From assembly GCA_023213395.1 (NCBI GenBank), contig CM041465.1, positions 233,809,741 through 233,873,740 on the forward strand: a DNA stretch of 64,000 nucleotides, read 5' to 3'. The notes below the pieces were generated by a model. The model was not told where the DNA came from, searched no databases, and worked only from the letters and a program-made list of their open reading frames with translations. This DNA is from Cycas panzhihuaensis (taxonomy: Eukaryota; Cycadophyta). Every line of letters starts with the position of its first letter. The first letter of the stretch is position 1. Positions 1 through 12,760 of this stretch are shown here, in pieces. The translations under genes and the position numbers were made by a program.

Positions 1-2183
1 TGTAGAGCAAAAAGCAAGTACAAAATAAATAGTTATTTCTTTTCCTTTTCCTTATATTTCTCTAACTACCAAAGCAAGCGTAAAGAAACGTAAGAGCGAG
101 AAAAGGAATATGAAGGGTGAGCGGAGAATACCGATCCGGCGGTTGAGACGCAGTGTCCGTCCACGGTTGCGCTTCCTCCGCCGTCCTCCTCGTATCGGCG
201 TCGGTTGCAAGCGGTGATGGGGATCACTTACCTCCCGAAAGCAAATAAGCACTAGCTAAACCGAAATGACAAAATAAAGCTCAAACGCAGATACACAAAG
301 GGAAAACGTACCAAGCAAGTGTCGACCAAGAATGGGTCGACCTTATGCGCCCTCGTCCCGAATGCTCCCGCAAGCAAATAAGCGGAATACCTTCCTCTCG
401 AAAGAGAGGCTACGAGATGCCAAAAGATATATGTATATATGTTGCAAGTAAAGCGAACTAAGTTAAAAGATATGGCTAAATGCTAACATGCAATAAAAGA
501 AGCAAAGTCACACGATAAGCATGCCAAGGTCACATACCACAAACGCACCCCAAATGGGGTTGAGTATAGCCCTGGATGGCTAACTCACCCACGAGAGGTC
601 TCCACAGGATGTCAGGGAAACGATGCTAGCATGCGACAAAAAGATCATGGAGCAACGGGTAGCATATGCCAAGGTAAACACTCAACCGATTCTCTGAAGC
701 CTCTCTAGCCCTACTTCTTAAGCAAAAGCGGGAAATAAAGGGAGAGAGGAAAAGGGACGGAACCCTTGGGGAGTAGGACGGCAATGGGGGACGGAACCCC
801 GCCTAATCTCCCTCAAACCCTCGTGTAACCCTTTATGCCGATTTGCCCAAGAAATGGCGAAAGAGAAGAATGGGAGAAGAAGGGTGAGTGGAAGAAAAGA
901 ATGGGAAACTAAGCCTATCCTCGGGTGACACTCTAATAAGCCACAAATACTATGGTTCCTTGCATCAACCTATTAAGGGAAACCAAGAAAGTGCATATAT
1001 AAAAGGAAGCAAAGAGTTGCAAGTGAAATAATAAAAAAAACAAGCAAAAACACCAAAGAAATGACACCAAATACCTCAAATGATAAAGGAGGAGTGCATA
1101 TGAGCACTTGGCAACTTGGAGCGGTCCAAGAGATGCCTATGAAGCAATGTAGCATGTCCCTTGCAAGAGAGAGGAGTGGTGGAGCCTCATGCAAGAAAGT
1201 GAGATGGAAATGGTTCCTTGCAATGGTTTTCTTGGTGCAAAATCCTCTTGGAGGCCTTCAATATGTGTGAGGAGGAAGAGTGCTTGTATTGGAGCTCGTG
1301 AGGGGGCGAATGGCCTGTATCCCCAAAGAATAGACCCTTGGTGCCTCCGTCCCACAGCTGTTGAAAGGTGTCTCTTGTTCTTGTTTGTTTGTCTTGTCTT
1401 TTGTGAAGAAAACTTGAGAGGAGAGTGAAGTAGAGTAGAAAAATTCATTCAATAAATATCATAATGAGGCAAATGAGTGAAAAAAGAGTTTTTTATGTCT
1501 TGAGTGAAGCAAGTGAACGTTGGGGGGCCTCGGGCGCCTCCAGTTAGAGCCACGCTGAAAAATCGCGGCATCGTCACAGCTTTTTTTCAAATTTTAAGCG
1601 TCAGATCATGCAAGAACTGGCATCGCAGTTTACCGCAGACGCACCGGTGCAAGAACTTTGTGGTACCGCTAAGTTTGCAGCAGACAAATTTGAAAAAGAG
1701 AAAATGTAACCTAAAAGTCATAAAAATCGACTTTTTAAGGTAAGAACAAGGGTTGAGCATGAATTAAATCAAGCGGGGAAGGCCCAGTGCAAGGCAAGTA
1801 CTCAAAATGGTGCAAAGAGCCCTAACTAAGGGTTAAACCAAGGCTTAGGAAGGGTTTGCAACATAAGCGCACGCCGTAACACGATAAACAAGCCGGGCAA
1901 AAGCATCCCGAAGACCATGGAGACGTCTGGGTGGTTGTACGCCATACGGGTGTCGTGATCCGCTTATGGATGCCCTCACCGTGAGTCGTCATAGGCTAAA
2001 AGGTGCCGCTAGGGCACATGCATAATGAACAAGCAATCAAACAGTGCATATGGACAGCACATGTCAATCAAACCATTCCCAATTCTGCAATGATCATAAG
2101 TAAGCAAAGTAAAGGCATATACCGCACAAACCTCGTGTCGACAAGGCCCCGAGTCCATTCCCGATAGCCGGGAAACAGTAACA
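1..2183 (-). mobile_element. CpG-rich LTR, partial (remnant A, gypsy-like)
   Basis: Read on the minus strand, the right edge at 2183 begins TGTTACTGTTTCCC, a normal LTR start. The same edge motif and following sequence recur, decayed, at about 19150-19200 and 27370-27412. Other shared blocks are a 'tttgtggtacc' block (1657 here, 18618 in B) and a 'gtcataggcta' block (1988 here, 18999 in B). The left side runs off the window, so this may be all LTR or LTR plus leader. It contains no convincing ORF; the 60-100 codon frames here lack any family signature. It is far richer in G+C and CpG than the rest of the window. A short direct repeat (aagcaaataagc) occurs near 237 and 372. No PPT-like tract follows position 2183, so this edge is probably the outer end of a 5' LTR or of a solo LTR. 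Confidence 0.6.
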
Positions 2184-2212
2184 TTCGCCTAAAACTTCTA
2201 AGCTTAGAAGAT

Positions 2213-3400
2213 TTTAGATTGCTTGATGTCTTATACATACCCAATCTTAAACAAAACCTACTCTCTTTATCTACACTTGTTTCTCATGGATTTCATCTAA
2301 GTGTAACTGCAAATGACCAGACTCTTAAGGTCATTCACTCTCTAACTAATCAGGTGGTTTTGACTGGACATCTCTTTGGCAAACTCTTTCGACTGAATGA
2401 CTCTCCATCTTCTGAAGCCCATTGTGCCTAAAGCCCTTGTGTTGATGAAGAGTTTGCATTTAATTCCATCTTGGCCCATCCAATGTTGTCACCAAAAGCT
2501 CTTTGGCATGCTCGTATGGGCCATGTTCACATTGATAGACTTAGAGATCTTTCTAATACTCTTCCAAACCTTCCAAAGTTTTCCTTTAAGCCCTTTAAAT
2601 GTGAAGCTTATATCATTGCTAAATCTCATCAACAACCCTTTCCCAAAAGTCAATGGAAATTAAGCCATCCATTACAATTGGTATACTCTGATTTGTGTAG
2701 GCCAATGCTCATTCCTTCATTGAAGGGCAAGCTATATTATATCTCTTTCATTGATGATTTTACTAGAAAAGTATGGGTAGTTTTTCTACACAATAAAGAT
2801 GAAGCATTCTGTATATTTAAGGAATTCAAAGCCCTCACTGAAAAAGAGTCAGGTTATCAACTTAAATGTCTTTGAACTGATAATGGTAGCAAATATACCT
2901 CACATGAGTTTGAAATCTACCTTCGAGATAATGGCATCAAGCATCAAACAACAGTAGTAAGTACCCCACATCAAAATGGAGTTGTCAAGCACATAAATAG
3001 GACAATCATGAACATGGCTCATGCTATGTTAATATATAAAAATGTACCTATCTATTTATGGGCTGAAGCAATTTGGATAGCTATTTATTGTATCAATGAT
3101 GTTAGCCCATCAAAGGAAGTACAATCACCTAATGAAAAGTGGTTAGGACAAGCCCCCGTTGTTCACTACTTTAGAATTTTTGGCTCTACATGCTATGCCT
3201 ATATTTTGGATGCAGATCGAAATAAACTCTAGCCAAGGGAACTTAAAGGCATCTTTGTTGGATACCCTATGGATAAGAAAAGGTATAAGGTCTTCATACA
3301 TTCACAACGAAAAATCATTATTATCAGAGATGTCATTTTTGCGGAGATAGAGGATCAATTACTTATTATACTTCATAGTACCCTCACACCACTACAATAA
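2213..3400 (+). pseudogene. copia GAG-pre-integrase and integrase, degenerate
   Basis: The start (DVLYIPNLKQNLLSLSTL) is the conserved segment that follows the copia protease. The integrase zinc finger follows at 2508-2640: LWHARMGHVHIDRL gives the two histidines, but the second cysteine of the CxxC pair reads Tyr (KCEAYII). The core shows YSDLC (first Asp), FIDDFTRKVWV and TDNGSKY (second Asp). The third catalytic residue is altered: family members have QNGVVE, here QNGVVK, so Glu is replaced by Lys, which fits a G-to-A change. Stop codons interrupt at about 2873 and 3230. It would have cut and joined DNA ends at integration; it cannot do so now. Confidence 0.88.
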
Positions 3401-4029
3401 TGTTATCAAGTATGATGTTTAGATTCCAAAATTTGGGGGGGAGGACAGACATAAATTACTCCAAATGTTGGAAGTTGACAATAGAGCCTTGGAGGATATA
3501 AGTTGTGACTCTGAATAAATGAGTGCACATCCAGAACCATCTTTTGAATATAACATAGTTGATAAAGGTAAAGCCATTATAGAAGAACCATCCTCTCCAC
3601 CTTTAGTTAACAAAGACAAAACAATGGTAGAAGGACCATCTTCCTTAGGCACATCAACATCCTCCTCATAAAATAATCATTTTAATGAACATGATAAGAA
3701 CTAAGAAGTTGGAGAAATGAGGATATCATTCCCAACTCGAGGATCTCGAGAAGCCCACCAGCTCAATAAAGACATACGACCAGATGAGGTGGGAAAAACT
3801 GGCACTCAAAGTGCCCATAGAGCAAGGATGCAGGAATCATTATATACTGATCTTGAACCAGCATAATTACATCTTACTCTTAATGAAGAGCCCTTAACGT
3901 ACCAAGAAGTTGTAAAGCATAGAGCTTGGAGAAACACCATGAATGAAGAGTACCAATCTTTTATCAAGAACGGTACATGTGAGCTCATTGATCTACCACT
4001 TGGCAAAAAGGGAGTTTAAAATAAATGGG

Positions 4030-4720
4030 TGTTCAAAAACAAATATAGATCAGACGATACCTTTGAAAAACACAAGATGAGGTTGGTAGCTAAACGATTT
4101 ACATAAAGGGAAGGCATCGACTACACTAAAGTCTTTGCACCTACAACCAAGTGGCCTACAATTAGAACTCTTATGGCCTTGGCTGCTCAACAGAGTTGGA
4201 AAATCTACCAACTTGATATTAAGACCATATTTCTCAATGGAGATCTTGAAGAAGAAATTTACATGGCTCAGCCAGAAGGATATAAGATCGAAGGTCAAGA
4301 GCATAAGGTTTGCGTGCTCAGAAAGTCCTTGTATGGCCTTAAACAAGCCCTTCGCACTTGGTTTGCCAAGTTGTTTGAAAGGATGAGGCAACTTGGATAC
4401 GAGGTTTGTGACTATCAAGATATTGATGCAACATTATTCATCAAGTGCCATAAGGATAAAGTCACTTATCTCATAATCTTTGTGGATGACATGCTAGTAA
4501 CAGGTAATAGTGAACAGGCAATAAGCCAGCTGAAAAAGGACCTTGGCAAAACGTTCGAATTGTCTGACCTTAGTTTGATAAAATATTACTTGGGAATTGA
4601 AGTAACACAAAAGAATAGAAAAATTTTCCTCTCCCAAGAAAAATACATCAATGATCTTCTAACTAAGTTTCAATTAGAAGATGCTCGACCATTGATATTA
4701 CACCAAACTCTCAGCTGAAG
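4030..4720 (+). pseudogene. copia reverse transcriptase
   Basis: Typical copia RT segments appear in order: 'NKWVFKNKY' (about 4020), 'QLDIKTIFLNGDLEEEIYM' (about 4210), SLYGLKQALRTW (about 4327), then IIFVDDMLV at 4473-4499 and YYLGIEV. The FVDD active site (4479-4490) is intact. The 181-codon frame at 4173-4718 is the longest open stretch of this element. In the LDIKTIFLNG motif, Thr stands where most copies have Ala (DVKTAFLNG). The upstream part from about 3700 to 4170 is interrupted by several stops. Confidence 0.92.
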
Positions 4721-5547
4721 GTGACACTAGGGAGGCAGATGCAACACTCTATAGGAAACTTGTAGGTAGTCTCATCTACACTACCAATACAAGGCTAGAT
4801 ATTATACACTCTGTTGGCATTCTTACTCGTTACATGACAAATCCTAACCAGAATCATTGGCAGGCAGTAGTGCGAGTGTTGAGATACCTTAAGACGACTA
4901 GCAAATATGGTCTGTTGTATGAACCTAGTTCAGACTTCAAGCTTTCTATATACACAGACTCAAACTTTGTAGGAGATAAAGATATAGGAAGATCTATGTC
5001 TAGGTATGTAATGTTTCTTGGAACATCACCAATATCATGGAGATCCAGATGGCAGAAGATAGTTGTAGATGCAACTACCGAAGCTGAATATATTGCTACT
5101 TCTGAGACTAGTAAAGAGGAGATATGGCTAAGAAAATTATTAGAAACATTGAATATCACCCAAACAAGTCCTACGAGTCTTCAAGTTAGATGTCAAAATT
5201 GCTGAGTACAAATGTATTATCGTCTACATAAGCTAAATATGTTGTTGCATCACATGCTTGTAAAGAAGCAATATAGTTACAGGGTTTATTGGTTGAGCTT
5301 GGAAGGAAATAGAAAAAGGTAAAGATATTTTGTGACAGTCAAGGTGCTATTTACCTAGTTAACAATCTAGTTTATCATAGTAGGACAAAGCATATTGCTC
5401 TTAAGTACCATTTTGTTAGATAGGTTGTGGAAGCAGGTGAAGTGGCACTTGATAAGATTAACAAAAAATAAAATTGTGCTAATATGTTCACAAAATCAGT
5501 ACTATTAAAGAAGTTCAAATGGTATTTGACTTCTCTTGGCTTGTAGA
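4720..5547 (+). pseudogene. copia RNase H and C-terminal pol end, degenerate
   Basis: The frame at 4834-5205 reads HWQAVVRVLRYLKTTSKYG, then YTDSNFVGDKD (catalytic Asp in TDS), SWRSRWQKIVVDATTEAEYIA (Glu in EAEY) and EEIWLRKLLETL: the RNase H of copia pol. A frameshift after 5205 is followed by the usual end: '[11 protein letters not shown]' (about 5338), '[14 protein letters not shown]' (about 5380), 'NCANMFTKSV' (about 5473) and KFKWYLTSLGL, with a stop at about 5545. The region 5206-5335 repeats the RNase H text (ThrThrTyrAla-like and ACKEA-like words) in a shifted frame, so a small internal duplication is possible. The enzyme removes RNA from the RNA:DNA hybrid during reverse transcription. 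Confidence 0.85.
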
Positions 5548-5590
5548 AAAGGTGATGAAGGGCCTAGTAAAGGTACCAGGTAAATTGTTG

Positions 5591-6070
5591 TCAAGGTGGA
5601 GATTATTAGGTAATGTGACAACAATGGTTTAGAGGCTAAAATTTTGACAGGTTGGCAGTGTAGTTTCCCCTCCAAACCTTCCTCGGGGGGTTCCAAGGGG
5701 GGCAGGAGCCTCCCTTGGCTAGGGTGTTCCGGGGGGGGGGATGGAATGCCTCCCACAAAGAGGGGGTTCGAGGGTGATAGCCCCTGACCCAAAAATCTAG
5801 CACTGGAAAGTATATTAAATTGTAAAGAGAATCATGGTCATTTGCTCAAAATACCCTAGATTCTACGCTTGAGATTTGTGCCTTGTATGACTCTCTCATG
5901 TAGCCCGATTTAGGGTATTTTTCATCATGTTGATAGTGTTCAATATACTGTGAGAAGTTGGGCAACTGGTTGTTGTTGTTGTGAGCTGTCTGCTATAGAT
6001 TATGTATATGTTTTCCATTCTTTGATAATAAAAATCGATACCTTTCCTATGTTGATGTTTTCCTAGCACA
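5591..6070 (+). repeat. PPT and 3' LTR of Copia-1
   Basis: The purine tract tcaaggtggagat (5591-5603) lies 44 bases after the pol stop, in the usual place for a copia PPT. The LTR would begin near 5605 (tattaggtaatgtg, with the expected TG mutated to TA) and end near 6070 (tcctagcaca). It holds AATAAA-like words near 6028. The 5' LTR is absent from the window, so the ends rest on the PPT and terminal CA only. Confidence 0.6.
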
Positions 6071-8062
6071 CTGCTAGGGTTGTACCACATTATATTAGGT
6101 GTATATGTGATGCTTGGCTTTCTTGTTTATTTTATTATTTTATCTCTAGTTTAAGAACTTGCATGTTAAATTTTAGTTTCGATTCCTATAACTACTTGCA
6201 AGAATAGTTTAGATCTTGGTGGCAATTTAAGGGTTGGGACCTTATCTTCTCAATAAGATTAACACTAGAAAATAACAATTTAATACTAAACTAGGCTATG
6301 ACTTGAAAGGTAAATACCTTTGTTTAACACTATGAGACTAATTTATGACCTAAGATATTCGTTTGCTACTAAACTAGAGGGACTCCTTATGATATTAGCT
6401 TGCTATTAAACTAGAGGGAATTGCTAGGCTAACCTTAGACTAGAGGGAATCACTAGGCTAACCTTAGACTAGGGATAAATAACTCCCTTCAATATAATGT
6501 TAACATATACCTATGACCTAAGGATCATTTGGTGTGACCCGCAAGATGCTTAGGGATCAACATGACCTAGGATATGTTATGTGATATTAACCAATGCATA
6601 ATGTTTAATAAAGGGATTGATGCTCTGAGATGGGCCTCAGTGCCTAAAAAGATTTCAATGAATGCTGGTGATTTACACATATGAGAATGCTAGAATATAG
6701 TAGAATTACCAAATATAATCAGCTCCCTAGGTATGAGATGTACTTATAGGATTATAAAATGACACCACAAGATAAGAAGGCCACTCTCATACAACTTATT
6801 ATAAATTTTAGTTTATATCTTGAGGACAATTTCATAGGCATCAAAGAAGAACACAAGTATATAAAATATGCTAAAGTATACAATAGCAGAAGACCAATAA
6901 AATTTATTAATAAAATGAATAATGATGAATGTTTATAATAAGAGAATATTTAAAGCCTTGAAAAAGAATTCAAGGAAGGACACGACTTTTTATTCCTAAC
7001 CAATTTTATTGTGTGTTAAGGAGGTTTGTAATAATAAATCACTTATGACATGAGTTATTTAAACAAGTTAGGGCTAAGATAACCATGAGCTCTAATTATC
7101 ATTCATAAATAGATGGGTAAATGATATCCTTAATAAACAAGGCATATAGACTAAATAGTCGTATCTTGCATAAATATGGTATAATTCCATATACCATTTA
7201 GTCATCTAATTGTCTCTATTTAAGGTCCTATACAATTATGATAGAACATTTCCTAAAGAATAGACACTCAAGGATAATCAAGTAACAATAATAGGAGATT
7301 ATCTACAAAACAACTAAGACACATTAAATCTTAGAAGAATAATTAACAATAACACAAAATAAAATGAAACAACAAGCAGATAAAGATCAGACAAAGAGAG
7401 AATTTGATGTAAATAATTAAGTGTACATTGGTTGGCAATCTTATAAATAAGCCTCCTTTAAAATAATATAAAAGGAAAAATTTTGCCTTAGGTTCTATGA
7501 CCTTATTAGATCTAAAAGAGGTTTGGTTAAGTAGCATATGCCTTAGAATTCTTAATTTGCACTAAGATACATAACATCTTCCATGTTTCATGCGAAAAAA
7601 GGAAATTAGGAGAATGCATATCAATTTAAATTAAAATACCAATGTTGGATGAGGAAGGAATGTTAGTCCTCATACTCAAGTTTATCATCTAAACATGAGA
7701 AAATGTATTATATAGAATTACCATAAAAGAATACATAATCAAGTGTCATTAACTAACCGTTGAAGATGCCACCTAGGAAGTAATATACATAATATAAATA
7801 TATCTAACATTACAAAATGATTACTTCGAGGATAAAACATCTTAAAGAGGGATGAATTATAATGCACCTCTAAGTCAACTCTATTAAAATGGTTAATGGA
7901 TGCCTATAGAAAAAATTCCATGTTCACCATTTTTTTTTTCTTTTTAATTATTTAATTCTTATCTTGGTTTGTGATTATCTAATCTTTATACCTAAGCTTA
8001 CTTAGCTTTATATAGAATGTTTCAATGATTTAAGTAGATACTTCATGTTTAGGTTAAGTATA
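6071..8062. other. AT-rich spacer, nothing recognised
   Basis: No protein signature or RNA gene seen on either strand. One small tandem duplication lies inside it: a 29-bp unit starting actagagggaat occurs twice at 6410-6438 and 6439-6467, with partial copies just upstream and downstream. Confidence 0.6.
6410..6467. repeat. 29-bp tandem duplication
   Basis: Two adjacent copies of a unit beginning actagagggaat and ending ctaaccttag differ at two positions. A third partial copy (actaggg) follows at 6468. Confidence 0.85.
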
Positions 8063-8535
8063 TGCAGAAAATTTTATTTACATTGATATATCATATTAAC
8101 AAATGTGTATAAGCATGACATGTATTAACCATTAATGTATTTATCAATATATGAAAGCATTAATAGTCAGATAATCATTTTATAATATAAAGGATAATAA
8201 GGGCAATTAAAGAGTCAATTACATAACCATAAATATGACATAATATTTCATGTAAAAAATCTATGAATAGAAAAAACCACATCTAAAATCATGTATGGGA
8301 TTTCATATTAAAGATCATGATGAGTCATCTAGCCTTATAAGGAGGACTAGGTGACTTAATTTGTTTAACAATATACATGCCCTTATATACTTGTGTGACT
8401 TTATCATCAACTAATAATATTACATTGATATATTAACCACTTAGACCATGTATAAGAACCTTTATATTGACTAATTATGTGTTAACCACTAAATTAAATA
8501 TTATATCAAATATTATAAAATTTAATATTCTAACA
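8063..8535 (-). repeat. 3' LTR (left repeat) of the 8063-11932 element
   Basis: It matches 11462-11932 along its whole length: shared words include gatgagtcatctagcctta, cttgtgt and atcatgtgttaa-like segments. The left edge is uncertain by several bases. Confidence 0.75.
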
Positions 8536-11461
8536 CTCATCTTTAATATTTAATTTGTAAAACTCTTAAATATCTTTATAACTATACTAGATCACCTACT
8601 CACCATATCTCATATCACTTGTAGATATCAACAAAGCAAATTTGTCTTCAACATACTTGTTCTCCTATAATAAATATCATATCATATCATTTGTCTTACT
8701 ATTTATAAATCATCAAACAAACATGACCTAAACTCATCATAATATATGAAGTGTCTTCTTTACAACTTTATATCTTTCACTTATAAAGTATAAAATTAAA
8801 TTCACCAACTCATCAATAACCATACCCCTAATATCCATATAAAATAACAACCATTTATTAAAATGTGTGGGTAACAAATCATTATAATTATAAGTTAACT
8901 AAGAAGTGTTTTACATGTATATTTTCATTAATTTTTAAAAATAAAAATAATATATTTTAGAAATAAATTAAACTACTTGGCCAAACAAATATGATGTAAT
9001 AAGAATATCCTATGAATCATTTTTTACCTCTTATCCTACAAGATATGAAAAACTTGTGTTGCTTTTATCGAAAGTTTTACAAAGGGTAATCCTTATATAT
9101 TTTTTTAAATATTTAGATTGTCAAGCTTATTGTAACAAGGTAACAAATGTAATGTATTTTATGTCTCTTATCTTACATGGTTATTAGATTTCTAACTAAA
9201 AATACATATTTAGTTGAACTTCTCAACAACTGATCATAGTTTTATAGATAATCTATAATTGTTATTATAAATCAATTAAGAAAATAATCATATAAGACTT
9301 CTCCTTATCTTATATGAGGTAGGCAACTCTTATTCATCTTAAACAATAACATTCATTCAAATAACTTTCTTTTAATATATCATGTGGTGCCAAAATATAT
9401 CATTTCATTCATTTAAACCAAGTGATCAAATCAACATTTTTCCTCATTTAATTAATTTTGTGTCTTATCATGGACATTCAAACACCAAATTTGTTCTCCT
9501 TCTAGCATCATTAATGTTCAACATATAAAGATTTATCATTATTTTTTTTTTTTCATCATCAAATAGGTTCTCAAATATGCTTCACAATGCTTTAAATAAG
9601 CCTTAATGTGTAATAAATAAACTTTAAATATATATTTTTTGTATTTTTACATAAAAAATTATATCTATAACCATCATCATGCATCTATATATATTTAAAA
9701 ACCTGTAAAATCATTAAAAAAAATTAAAATATGCTTTGAAATTCTAGTAAATAAACCTTTTATCATTCTAAAATTCACTTATTTAACTTCATCAATAAAA
9801 ATCTCCATGGCATAATTTATGAACTATGCCTTATGATTCTTCATTTCATTCATCTATGAGTCTTCTTTCCAACTATTTAGATGACACTTAAATCTAACAT
9901 TATATAAAAACGTTATACCTAAATAACGTTAACATGTCATAAAAAGTATATTGAGGCTAAAAAAGTAGTTTTAAAATAGTAACAATGCATGTTACTAAAA
10001 TGATAATAACTTTTAATTATAATATCCAACTAAATATCTGATAGGGATAAATAATATTTAGACTCATGAATTAGAGAACCCTTATTTCTCAGAAAACGAG
10101 ATGTAATATGATTAATCATATCAATTCCAAATTGAAGGACCAAAAACATGAAAATCCATGATTCTATTCGTAAAATTCGTGAAAAGTGTCAACTAATTCA
10201 TAGGCAGGGATGAGTTATGGTAATTTGTTCTAATATGAGACATAAACGGAGACAGGGGTAATCTTTCATTGCTGGTCATATGTATAGAACTAACTTTGGG
10301 ATCGAGCATAGTATAAAGGATATTTTAGAAGCACATATTCCTCTAGGAGGCCTATTGAGGTGTGGACATAAGGGTCTTTATAACACAATCAACAATTCTC
10401 TTCACTTTCAATTAGGTCTTGCTCTAGCCTCAAAGGAAACTTTAATATGAACCTATTCAAAAAATATTTGAGCTGGATCATATACTTATATCTCTTGCTT
10501 TGACCATTTAACATTGTGATAATAAATTTTCTACCCTACAGATAGTGGTGGATAATAGGACAAGATTGAAACCCTTATAATTTTTGCAAGTCTACTCTAA
10601 ATCCTACATTATAACCACTCAAAATTTATGGTATAGACTTGGATGCCTTAAATCTATAGTTATTAAAAAAAAAAAAAAAGGTCATTTACACCTCTAAAAT
10701 TGTATATCTTTGATAAAACCCTTAATTTTAAAGCTCAAAAAGCTAATTACATAAACATCTTTGAATATTTTCATCAAACCCTAGTTGTAGACCCATAATT
10801 GTTTTCTACTTCACTTCAAAACATAAGGAATTTTCACAAAATTGTAATTCTCTATTACTCATAATATTAAAATTATATAAATTTTCATTTTTAATTTATC
10901 ATTCAATAATAATAAGTAAATGTTTTATTTAAAAAAAAAGCCATTAAATATGATGTAAATATATAAAAAGTCAGATGAAAAGACCATTAATTAAGTAGGT
11001 GTGAGAGATTTAACTTCATCATATTATGGTAGTTGAGTTCTTCTCTGTAAGGTGATTAGTTCCTACATTAAGACTTTGTTGTTGTTATTCATCATCAATA
11101 ATCAAATATGATTTTGAAATGAAACTTACATGCTTTAAGATATAGGCCCTAATAATCTTGGTCACAACTAGCATATAGGGTTCTCATTCAATATATCTCA
11201 CATCAACTAATACTAGCTTATATTAGGTCCTATTATTAGCTTGTACTAACTCATATTGACTCTTCAAATTACACTACATAACACATATATGGATCATCTT
11301 CAAATGATGAAGATTGCCACCATGTATGTGTGGTCTTTAACATTCTGGTCTTCAACCTATTTTGCCTTACTTCATATCACATAAGGGTCTCATACTAACT
11401 CTTTTATACTTTTTACTTCTGGTTTATCTTAAGATCATGTTACTTGCACTCTCATACTACA
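8536..11461. other. interior of the LTR element, unresolved
   Basis: Very AT-rich and full of stops on both strands. No zinc knuckle, protease, RT or integrase motif could be read. This is either a heavily decayed minus-strand copia interior or a non-coding (LARD-like) element. Confidence 0.5.
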
Positions 11462-11932
11462 TAAAATATTTAATTTTCTTTAATATAATATATTAACAAA
11501 TATGTATAAGTAGAATATATATGAATCATTAATGTATTCATTAATATATGAAAGCATCCATAATCACATGATCATTCAACAATACAAAGGATAATAGGGG
11601 TAATCAAAGAGTTAAACATGTAACTATAAATATGACATGATAGTTAATAAAAAAACCCAATGAATAGGAAAAGCCACCTCTAAAATCACGTAGGAGATCT
11701 CATATTAAAAATCATGATGAGTCATCTAGCCTTACAAGGAAGATTAGTTGATCTAATTTGTTTTACAATACATAGGCCCTTATACACTTGTGTCACTTCA
11801 TCATCAACCAAAAATATTACCCCAATATATCAACCAATTAAATTATGTATGATAATTTTTACATCAATTAATCATGTGTTAATCACTAAATTAGATATTA
11901 CATTAAATATTGTAAAAATTAACATTCCAACA
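11462..11932 (-). repeat. 5' LTR (right repeat) of the 8063-11932 element
   Basis: Partner of 8063-8535. The right edge ccaaca (TGTTGG on the minus strand) is a good LTR terminus. Confidence 0.75.
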
Positions 11933-12760
11933 ATGTATAAAAGAAAGCCAATAGAGTTATAAACCTCCAAAACTTATGCAATGCACATCATTTTACTTTT
12001 AATAATTCTTATGGAGTGCTCCTTATTTATCTTCTTTATTATTATTTTTGTTTTTTTGAATTTATATTTATTACATTATCTTAAAGAGGACTGTACTATT
12101 TTCATGTAGTAACTACCTTGATAGGAGATAATATTTTTGTTATAAAGGATCACATGGCTTATCCTAGTGATAGCTATATAACTATACCTATAGAAATAGG
12201 TTGTGTTTATGGTAGTATAACTACCCTAAAATAAGATTACACAGTTGTATACAAATGCTATATTTTTTGACTACATTTATTTAAATAGTTGTACCCTTTG
12301 AAGAAGAGAAGTAAGATATTTAAGCTATGCTAATGGATGGAGATTTCCTATTTATAGCTTGGGCTTTAAACAAAATTTTATGGTTGATTTTTAAGGTCTT
12401 TATGATATATGTAGGCTAAAAATAAACTGCCTTATTTACTTAAAATTTCACAGTGGGATTTTCCATATTAAAACCTTAAAACTTATATGTTTTAGACTAA
12501 TTTTCCATCATAATCTCCATTATATTTATCAAGTTTTAGTAGAATACTAATGGCTATTCCTTTTATAAATTATGTATATTTTTATTGTAAAATTAATAAC
12601 AATAGGTGTGTATTTATTTCTTATGGTTTATTATGTATATGAGTATGGTTCACACTTATACTGCATAAAAATATAAGGATGATAGACCTATCTTATACCA
12701 TATTTATTTATTTATTTTTAGTTGCATGTGATTATATGAGATAAGTTTGGCTATAGACAT
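11933..12760. other. AT-rich spacer, nothing recognised
   Basis: No ORF with a family signature, and no repeat shared with the rest of the window that I could detect. Confidence 0.5.

Larger units (their letters stand above)
2205..6070 (+). mobile_element. Ty1/copia retrotransposon, 5'-truncated (Copia-1)
   Basis: The order GAG-pre-integrase, integrase, reverse transcriptase, RNase H, PPT, 3' LTR is that of a copia element. The 5' LTR, gag and most of the protease are missing; the element starts abruptly next to the outer edge of LTR A. Either A inserted here and its other side is out of the window, or a deletion joined the two. A minus-strand copy of the same subfamily lies at 40640-42940, with closely matching RT text (for example CDYQDID and IFLSQE in both). 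Confidence 0.9.
8063..11932 (-). mobile_element. LTR element without recognisable genes
   Basis: Two direct repeats of about 470 bp flank a 2.9-kb interior. Read on the minus strand, both repeats start TGTTRGAATRTTAA at their right edges (8535 and 11932), like other copia LTRs in this window. A weak initiator-Met primer site lies next to the right repeat at 11450-11461 (tagtatgagagt on the minus strand, three mismatches from TGGTATCAGAGC). A purine run (ttaaagatgag) lies next to the left repeat. Both sit correctly for a minus-strand element. A flanking duplication is not clear (aagta versus atgta). I could not recognise gag or pol inside. Confidence 0.65.

Noticed and set aside
973-1448. Several overlapping 64-103 codon frames in the GC-rich start of the window
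   Set aside because: No family signature, overlapping frames on both strands, inside LTR A. The low stop density is explained by base composition.
4050-4418. 122-codon minus-strand frame
   Set aside because: Shadow of the Copia-1 reverse transcriptase on the plus strand.
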